Assembly: GCA_003353945.1 (NCBI GenBank)
Contig: PIVM01000013.1
Location: forward strand, 1 to 64,000
From: Gammaproteobacteria bacterium
GTDB taxonomy: Bacteria > Pseudomonadota > Gammaproteobacteria > Pseudomonadales > PIVM01
Direction of reading: 5' to 3'
DNA: 64,000 nucleotides
Shown here one piece after another: positions 59,263-64,000 of the stretch. The notes under the pieces are model-generated. The model was not told the DNA's origin, did no database searches, and worked only from the letters and a program-made list of their open reading frames with translations. The first letter of the stretch is position 1; the number at the start of each line of letters is the position of its first letter. The translations under genes and the position numbers were made by a program.

Positions 59263-59482
59263 GCGCTGCCACTAGAAAAATGAGTACTTTTAGCGCATAT
59301 ACAATAAAAATACTAAAAAATTTCAATTAGTTGAATATTGAATTGAAATTTTTGCATTAGGATTTTATGCTTTCGCTATGAAAAGAAAGGGTAAAGTCTG
59401 ATTTCAGTTCAGAGTGTTACTGTAAAGTGCTATTGTAGCCATGACCATGTAGCGTTCCATCGCAATGGGATACAGGCGAAGA

Positions 59483-60256
59483 ATGAAAAAGGGTGTACTG
59501 TGGTTAAGCCTGTTACATGTTGTTTTCTTGTTAATCGCATGTGCTGGTGGCGCAACACATGCTCCGGTTGTGGAGCGCCTTGCTAACGGTAAAGTAAAAG
59601 ACGCAGATCATCATCGGGTAGCTGGTGGTGAAACTCTTTTTACGATTGCCTGGCGATATGGGCTGGATTACAAAAAACTAGCATCGATCAATAAGATAAA
59701 GCCACCTTATATGATCCAGCCAGGACAGAACCTGGCGTTGCGTTGGCCGGTGGCAGGGCAAAAAGTAGTCCCGAAAAACGGCCGGCAGATGAAAAAAAAT
59801 TCATCAAAAGTTCGGGATGCCGGGAGTGTTGGAAAGAAAGAGTCAGCGAGGCTGGTTAAGAAAAGGCCTCGCGAGCAGACAAAATCCACTTGGCACTGGC
59901 CTGCGAAAGGAAAACTGTTGAGTGGTTTCTCCAACAGGGGTAAGGTAAACAAAGGTATTGATATTCGAGGCCGCATGGGAGATGCTGTCTACAGCACGAA
60001 ATCGGGTACAGTGGTTTATGCAGGTAATGGCTTGGCGGGATATGGAAACCTGATTATATTAAAACACAATGAAAGCTATCTCAGTGCATATGCACATAAC
60101 CGAAGAGTATTTGTTAAGGAAGGACAGAGGGTCCAGGCCGGTGTTAAGATTGCTGAACTAGGGAGTAGCGGGGTAAAAAGCCCAATGCTGCATTTTGAAA
60201 TCAGGCATGAAGGGAAGCCGGTTAATCCGTTAACCTTGCTTCCTTCGCGGAAATAG
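59483..60256 (+). CDS. nlpD: Murein hydrolase activator NlpD
   Basis: Outer-membrane lipoprotein that activates the amidase AmiC for septal peptidoglycan splitting. 257 residues from the ATG at 59483 (frame open to 59465): signal to LLIAC, a LysM domain (about 45-95; HRVAGGETLFTIAWRYGLDY) and a LytM/M23 domain (about 160-250). The M23 zinc ligands are lost: NKGIDIRG has Lys where peptidases have His and HFEIRHEGKPVNPL lacks the HxH, so it acts as activator, not hydrolase. It precedes rpoS, whose promoter in relatives lies within nlpD. Confidence 0.93.
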   Translation: MKKGVLWLSLLHVVFLLIACAGGATHAPVVERLANGKVKDADHHRVAGGETLFTIAWRYGLDYKKLASINKIKPPYMIQPGQNLALRWPVAGQKVVPKNGRQMKKNSSKVRDAGSVGKKESARLVKKRPREQTKSTWHWPAKGKLLSGFSNRGKVNKGIDIRGRMGDAVYSTKSGTVVYAGNGLAGYGNLIILKHNESYLSAYAHNRRVFVKEGQRVQAGVKIAELGSSGVKSPMLHFEIRHEGKPVNPLTLLPSRK

Positions 60257-60341
60257 CATTTTTTACCGATGCAGGTAATCAGTAGAGAGGCGACGAGACA
60301 ATGATAAATAAAATACACAAACTGGCTGGAGATGCGCAGGT

Positions 60342-61445
60342 ATGGTGACGGAAGTCTCAGGCAAGGAGCATGTGGATGATGGTCCTGTTGGCGTTGACAT
60401 GAAGGTTAGTCTTCAAGAAGGTTGTGCTGAAGTTCCAAAAGCGAAGCCAAAAGCGAAGCCTAAATCAGTGTCTAAATCAGCGCCTAAACCAGCGTCTAAA
60501 CCAGCGTCTAAATCAGCGCCTAAACCAGCGCCTAAACCAGCGCCTAAACCAGAGCGCAGGGCGCGGCGAGGTGTGGGTTCAAAACAACGAGCAGACGATG
60601 ATCGTTTTCAAAAAACACTGGATGCGACCCAGCTTTATCTGAACGAGATTGGATTCTCTCCTCTGTTGACGCCAGAAGAGGAAGTGTATTTTGCGAGATT
60701 GGCGATAAAGGGCGATGAAAGCGGCCGGAAGAGAATGATAGAAAGTAATCTTCGCTTGGTAGTCAAGATTGCTCGTCGCTATGTTAATCGAGGATTGTCA
60801 CTGTTGGATTTGATTGAAGAGGGTAATCTTGGTCTGATCCGAGCGGTGGAGAAATTTGATCCGGAAAGAGGGTTTCGCTTTTCCACCTACGCAACCTGGT
60901 GGATAAGGCAGACAATTGAAAGAGCCATAATGAATCAGACGCGTACTATCCGTTTGCCCATTCATGTGGTTAAGGAGTTGAATGTGTACTTGCGGGCGGC
61001 CCGAGAGTTAACACAAAAACTTGATCATGAGCCTTCTGCGGATGAAATTGCCGGGCTGCTGGATAAGCCGGTGGAAGATGTCAAGCGGATGTTGGGTCTG
61101 AATGAGAAAGTGACTTCTGTTGATACGCCGTTGGGTCCGGATTCTGATAAATCACTACTAGATACTATCCCTGATGTGCATGTATCAGACCCGGCTGAGT
61201 TACTGCAAGATAGTGATATGCAGACCAGTATTGGGGAGTGGTTGGGCGAGCTAACCGAGAAACAGCGCGAAGTGGTTGCTCGCCGGTTTGGCTTGAGAGG
61301 ATACGAGACGAGCACGTTGGAAGAGGTTGGTCGAGAAATTGGGCTCACGCGTGAACGTGTGCGACAAATTCAGGTGGAGGCGTTAAAGCGTTTGCGAGAT
61401 ATTTTAGAAAAGCAGGGTTTGACAGGAGCGTCAATTTTCTCTTAA
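60342..61445 (+). CDS. rpoS: RNA polymerase sigma factor RpoS with a repetitive N-terminal extension
   Basis: Stationary-phase and general-stress sigma factor. 367 residues (E. coli 330). Residues 88-367 are standard: [20 protein letters not shown] (region 1.2), [20 protein letters not shown] and [20 protein letters not shown] (region 2), [20 protein letters not shown] (2.3-2.4), region 3 and the region 4 helix-turn-helix [20 protein letters not shown]. Residues about 31-70 are a Lys/Pro/Ala/Ser tetrapeptide repeat, seven 12-base units of [A/V][P/S]K[P/S] at 60468-60551. The ATG has a GGAG site 10 bases upstream. A terminator lies at 61481-61513. Confidence 0.96.
   Translation: MVTEVSGKEHVDDGPVGVDMKVSLQEGCAEVPKAKPKAKPKSVSKSAPKPASKPASKSAPKPAPKPAPKPERRARRGVGSKQRADDDRFQKTLDATQLYLNEIGFSPLLTPEEEVYFARLAIKGDESGRKRMIESNLRLVVKIARRYVNRGLSLLDLIEEGNLGLIRAVEKFDPERGFRFSTYATWWIRQTIERAIMNQTRTIRLPIHVVKELNVYLRAARELTQKLDHEPSADEIAGLLDKPVEDVKRMLGLNEKVTSVDTPLGPDSDKSLLDTIPDVHVSDPAELLQDSDMQTSIGEWLGELTEKQREVVARRFGLRGYETSTLEEVGREIGLTRERVRQIQVEALKRLRDILEKQGLTGASIFS
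60468..60551 (+). repeat. 12-base tandem repeat, seven units, inside rpoS
   Basis: Seven units of GYGYCTAAAYCA, in frame, coding [12 protein letters not shown] or VSKS; two further related 12-base units (GCGAAGCCWAAA) lie just upstream at 60441-60464. Confidence 0.93.
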
Positions 61446-61480
61446 TCCTGATTTATATAAATCAATTTCAGTATCAAAAG

Positions 61481-61513
61481 CCGGGATGGAAGTTGTAAGT
61501 CCCGGTTTTTTTT
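61481..61513 (+). terminator. Intrinsic terminator of rpoS
   Basis: CCGGGA (61481-61486) pairs with TCCCGG (61500-61505) and is followed by eight T. Confidence 0.88.
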
Positions 61514-61556
61514 GTGCTTTTTTTAGGGTTGTGAGATTGCGCTAGATAATGCGACA

Positions 61557-61757
61557 GCTTCCAGATGATGTCTGCGCTTCACAAGATCTAAGTAAGTGGG
61601 CGTATTTTGAAATCGTTGCTCAAGCTTGTAGTTGGTTTGGTGTAAGTTCAAGCGAGCTGCACCCCCTATGAGCCAATAGTGGCAGGGTAATGCGCGGGAA
61701 TGCGGGAACAGCACAGGCTCTCAATCTCTGAGGATGTTGAGCCTGTACTTGTTTTTT
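61557..61757 (+). ncRNA. Candidate small RNA, possibly RsmZ-like
   Basis: A transcript from near 61557 (TTTAGG and GATAAT, 17 bases apart) to the terminator at 61713-61757 would be about 200 bases and contains no good ORF. Three GGA motifs are present, one of them (TGAGGATG) in the terminator loop. In Pseudomonas the CsrA/RsmA-sequestering sRNA RsmZ is encoded in this very rpoS-fdxA gap. Known RsmZ is shorter and richer in GGA, and no full GacA site was found, so the assignment is tentative. Confidence 0.3.
61713..61757 (+). terminator. Orphan intrinsic terminator in the rpoS-fdxA gap
   Basis: ACAGGCTC (61713-61720) pairs with GAGCCTGT (61739-61746), extended by a bulged CAA/TTG, and is followed after 5 bases by TTTTTT. 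It is 200 bases beyond the rpoS terminator and faces away from fdxA, so it serves no annotated gene. The arms share the CAGGCTC core of the dispersed repeat. Confidence 0.6.
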
Positions 61758-61784
61758 GCGACAGGAGCAATTCAAGCGATGAAA

Positions 61785-62108
61785 TCAGCGCTGCAGTTGC
61801 TCTAGTTTGCCTTCCTTGCCGTCCCAATCTTCGGCACCCGGCATGGAGTCTTTCATTTCCGTGATATTTGTCCACGTTTCTGCCAGTTCGGCATTCAATT
61901 CAAGAAATGCTTGCTGGTTTTCTGGTAGCTCATCTTCCGAGAAAATTGCATCTACCGGGCACTCCGGCTCGCACAATGCGCAGTCGATACATTCGTCTGG
62001 ATGGATGACTAGGAAGTTTGGTCCTTCATAAAAACAGTCAACAGGACAGACTTCGACACAATCAGTATGTTTGCAATTAATGCAGTTTTCTGCAACAACG
62101 AATGTCAT
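61785..62108 (-). CDS. fdxA: Ferredoxin FdxA (7Fe type)
   Basis: A 107-residue cytoplasmic electron carrier with the two-cluster pattern [20 protein letters not shown] and [20 protein letters not shown]. The first motif lacks one of the four regular cysteines (C-x2-...-C pattern of a 3Fe-4S centre), the second is a full 4Fe-4S, the Azotobacter/Pseudomonas FdxA type. An AAGGGG site precedes the ATG. It lies between rpoS and mutS as in Pseudomonas. Confidence 0.95.
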   Translation of the reverse strand: MTFVVAENCINCKHTDCVEVCPVDCFYEGPNFLVIHPDECIDCALCEPECPVDAIFSEDELPENQQAFLELNAELAETWTNITEMKDSMPGAEDWDGKEGKLEQLQR

Positions 62109-62230
62109 TTTTGGGGATCCCCTTGTTTATCTGGCTAATCTATATTGGCCGGCCATTCTAGCACTAAATTAATGAGGAAACGAATACCTAGAGATTCGGA
62201 TATTTTTAACTGAATCAATGATATTGAATT

Positions 62231-64000
62231 TTATTCAAGCAAATTTTTCAGCTGATATATCCACTTCAGGGCCTGAAGAGGGGTTAGATTATCCGGGTTG
62301 ACTTGCTCCACCTCGTCTCTAAGTTGAAAATCAGGTGTGGCGACAAACATTTCGGCTTGCATTGGTGGGGATTCCATGGAGTTTTGATGAACTGTAACTT
62401 CTTGATTTTCCAGTTCCACAAGCTTGTTTTTGGCCTTACTCAGTACATCGCTGGGCAGCCCTGCCAGTTTTGCCACCTGAATCCCATAGCTCTGGCTGGC
62501 AGGGCCTTCCTGGATGCTATGTAGAAATACGATGTTTTCCTTATGTTCGGTGGCATCCAGATGGACATTGGCGACCGTCAGGTATTGTTCAGGCAGGCTG
62601 GTCAATTCGAAATAATGAGTAGCAAATAAGGTAAATGCTTTTACCTGCTCGGCTAAGTGCACTGCACAAGCCCAAGCGAGGGAAAGTCCGTCAAAGGTGC
62701 TGGTCCCGCGCCCTATTTCATCCATTAACACCAGGGAGCGTTCAGAGGCGTTATGTAAAATGTTGGCCGTTTCGGTCATTTCTACCATAAACGTAGAGCG
62801 ACCACCGGCTAGATCATCAGAGGAGCCGATACGGGTGAAAATTTGGTCTACAAGGCCGATCTTGGCATTTGCTGCTGGAACAAAACTACCGATATGTGCG
62901 AGCAGTACAATCAGTGCTGTTTGTCGCATATAGGTTGATTTACCTCCCATATTTGGACCAGTAACGATTAACATTCGGCGTTGTTCGTCAAAGAGCAGGT
63001 CATTGGCGATAAAAGGCTCGTCGAGAACCTGCTCAACGACCAGGTGGCGACCGGCTTCGATATGGATTAATGAATCGCTTGATAGGCAAGGGCAGGACAG
63101 ATTTAAGTGGTCAGCACGTTCTGCCAGAGTGGTCAGCACATCGAGTTCTGACAGAGCGGTGGCCGTGTTTTGCAATTCAGCCAGCTGCTCGTTGAGTGTC
63201 TCCAGCAATTGATCATAAATAATCTTCTCCCTGGCCAGCGCGCGGGATTTGCTGCTTAACACCTTGTCTTCAAACTGTTTTAACTCAGGCGTAATATAGC
63301 GCTCGGCGTTTTTAAGGGTTTGGCGTCTGATATAGTCGGTAGGAGCATTAGCGGATTGGGCTTTGGAAATTTCGATAAAATAGCCGTGTACCCGGTTATA
63401 ACCGACCTTTAAGGTGGATATGCCAGTGCGCTCACGTTCTTGGAGTTCAAGGTCAATAAGAAACTGGCCAGCGTGACTGCTCAGTTGACGTAATTCATCC
63501 AATTCAGTATCAAAACCCTCAGCGATAACGCCACCATCGCGAATGAGCATGGGGGGGTTGTCGATGATAGCGCGGCCCAATAGATCGGTTAGAGCGGGGT
63601 ATTCAGCGATAGACTGCAATAATTGAGCGATTAGGGGTGAGCTAATAATGTTACCTGCCTGTTCCTGCAGAGCTGTCAGGCAGCATAAAGAGCTGTGCAG
63701 GCGCGATAAGTCTCGGGGCCTGGCGGAGCGCAACGCTATCCTGGCCAATATGCGTTCCATATCACCAATAGGGCGCAGTAATTGACCAATAGGTTCAAAT
63801 TCATATTGTTCCAGCAATGCTTGAATTGCCAGCTGGCGCTGTTCAATAATGTCTTTATTGCACAAGGGGCGGTTCAGCCAACGTCGTAACAGTCGTGCCC
63901 CCATGGCCGTATAGCAGCGATTGAGAACAGAATATAGGGTATTGTCCTGACCTCCTGAAAGATTGGTATCGATTTCCAGATTGCGTCGACTCGCCGCATC
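62231..64000 (-). CDS. mutS: DNA mismatch repair protein MutS, C-terminal part (cut by the window)
   Basis: Mismatch-recognition ATPase. The frame is open to base 64000, so 589 C-terminal residues are visible and the N-terminal mismatch-binding domain lies outside. Seen: the start of domain III ([35 protein letters not shown]), lever and clamp helices, then the ATPase with Walker [30 protein letters not shown] [20 protein letters not shown] (Walker B), [18 protein letters not shown] (signature) and [14 protein letters not shown]. The C-terminal dimer part [12 protein letters not shown] ends the protein. The ATG at 63904 is internal, not the start. Confidence 0.97.
   Translation of the reverse strand, partial: DAASRRNLEIDTNLSGGQDNTLYSVLNRCYTAMGARLLRRWLNRPLCNKDIIEQRQLAIQALLEQYEFEPIGQLLRPIGDMERILARIALRSARPRDLSRLHSSLCCLTALQEQAGNIISSPLIAQLLQSIAEYPALTDLLGRAIIDNPPMLIRDGGVIAEGFDTELDELRQLSSHAGQFLIDLELQERERTGISTLKVGYNRVHGYFIEISKAQSANAPTDYIRRQTLKNAERYITPELKQFEDKVLSSKSRALAREKIIYDQLLETLNEQLAELQNTATALSELDVLTTLAERADHLNLSCPCLSSDSLIHIEAGRHLVVEQVLDEPFIANDLLFDEQRRMLIVTGPNMGGKSTYMRQTALIVLLAHIGSFVPAANAKIGLVDQIFTRIGSSDDLAGGRSTFMVEMTETANILHNASERSLVLMDEIGRGTSTFDGLSLAWACAVHLAEQVKAFTLFATHYFELTSLPEQYLTVANVHLDATEHKENIVFLHSIQEGPASQSYGIQVAKLAGLPSDVLSKAKNKLVELENQEVTVHQNSMESPPMQAEMFVATPDFQLRDEVEQVNPDNLTPLQALKWIYQLKNLLE

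Larger units (their letters stand above)
61446..61784. other. Intergenic region between rpoS and fdxA
   Basis: 339 bases. Holds the rpoS terminator (61481-61513), a possible -35/-10 pair (TTTAGG 61522-61527 and GATAAT 61545-61550, 17-base spacing) and an orphan terminator (61713-61757). The interval between them is a candidate sRNA gene; see the ncRNA entry. A 63-codon minus-strand frame (61523-61714) is not convincing. Confidence 0.5.

Noticed and set aside
59483..60256. nlpD considered as an active M23 endopeptidase
   Set aside because: Both zinc-ligand motifs are altered (Lys for His in NKGIDIRG, no HxH), so it fits the non-catalytic activator class.
61523..61714. Minus-strand ORF of 63 codons downstream of fdxA
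   Set aside because: No ribosome site, no known family, and it overlaps the candidate sRNA and terminator structure.

Overview
The window looks like a chromosomal segment of a free-living gammaproteobacterium, most probably from the Cellvibrionales/Spongiibacterales side of the class near Pseudomonas. The basis is protein families and gene order recalled from known genomes, not a database search. Pointers are the long Pseudomonas-type DapD, the dapA-bamC-metallohydrolase(-purC) block, the map/rpsB-tsf-pyrH-frr-uppS-cdsA-dxr-rseP-bamA-skp-lpxD-fabZ-lpxA-lpxB-rnhB-dnaE-accA superoperon, the tilS-pyrG-kdsA-eno-ftsB-ispD-ispF-truD-pcm run, and nlpD-rpoS-fdxA-mutS. No rRNA, tRNA, CRISPR array, prophage or intact insertion sequence was seen.

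Layout. 1-4.1 kb: an unrecognised edge ORF, ptsP (enzyme I-Ntr) and an LLM-type flavin oxidoreductase. 4.1-13.6 kb is accessory and almost wholly on the minus strand: a CHASE/PAS/PAS histidine kinase, a coiled-coil protein, a DUF5666 lipoprotein, an HExxH lipoprotein, two unknown small proteins, a small ORF, a von Willebrand A lipoprotein and a DUF3806 protein. 13.7-16.7 kb: dapA, bamC and a YycJ-like metallo-beta-lactamase-fold hydrolase on the plus strand, then a relic of purC that keeps only the first ~14 and last ~20 codons. 16.7-22.5 kb: accessory genes (PilZ, leucine-rich-repeat lipoprotein, divergent class III cyclase homologue, DUF1566 lipoprotein, small membrane protein) plus rsmJ. 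22.5-29.6 kb, minus strand: dapE, dapD, dapC, glnD and map. 29.7-58.6 kb, plus strand: translation, envelope, isoprenoid, lipid A, fatty-acid, replication and CTP/KDO genes in close-packed operons. 58.7-64 kb: a small-multidrug-export family membrane protein, nlpD, rpoS, then fdxA and the C-terminal 589 codons of mutS on the minus strand.

How it works together. dapA, dapC, dapD and dapE give most of the succinylase route to diaminopimelate and lysine. lpxD/fabZ/lpxA/lpxB with kdsA supply lipid A and KDO; bamA, bamC, skp and rseP build and police the outer membrane; dxr, ispD, ispF, uppS and cdsA cover MEP isoprenoid steps, undecaprenyl phosphate and phospholipid precursors. ptsP and glnD are both nitrogen-signalling proteins.

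The most unusual content is not a new enzyme system but small-scale genome change: (i) purC reduced to its two ends; (ii) in-frame 12-bp repeats coding four-residue repeats at the ends of three core genes (rpsB C-terminus, dxr N-terminus, rpoS N-terminus); (iii) tandem duplication of the translation start region of dnaE (23 bp x2, creating an 8-codon upstream ORF that overlaps the dnaE start) and of dapD (18 bp x4); (iv) a short dispersed GGACAGGCT motif; (v) an orphan promoter-to-terminator interval between rpoS and fdxA, where Pseudomonas encodes the sRNA RsmZ; (vi) no surE between truD and pcm.
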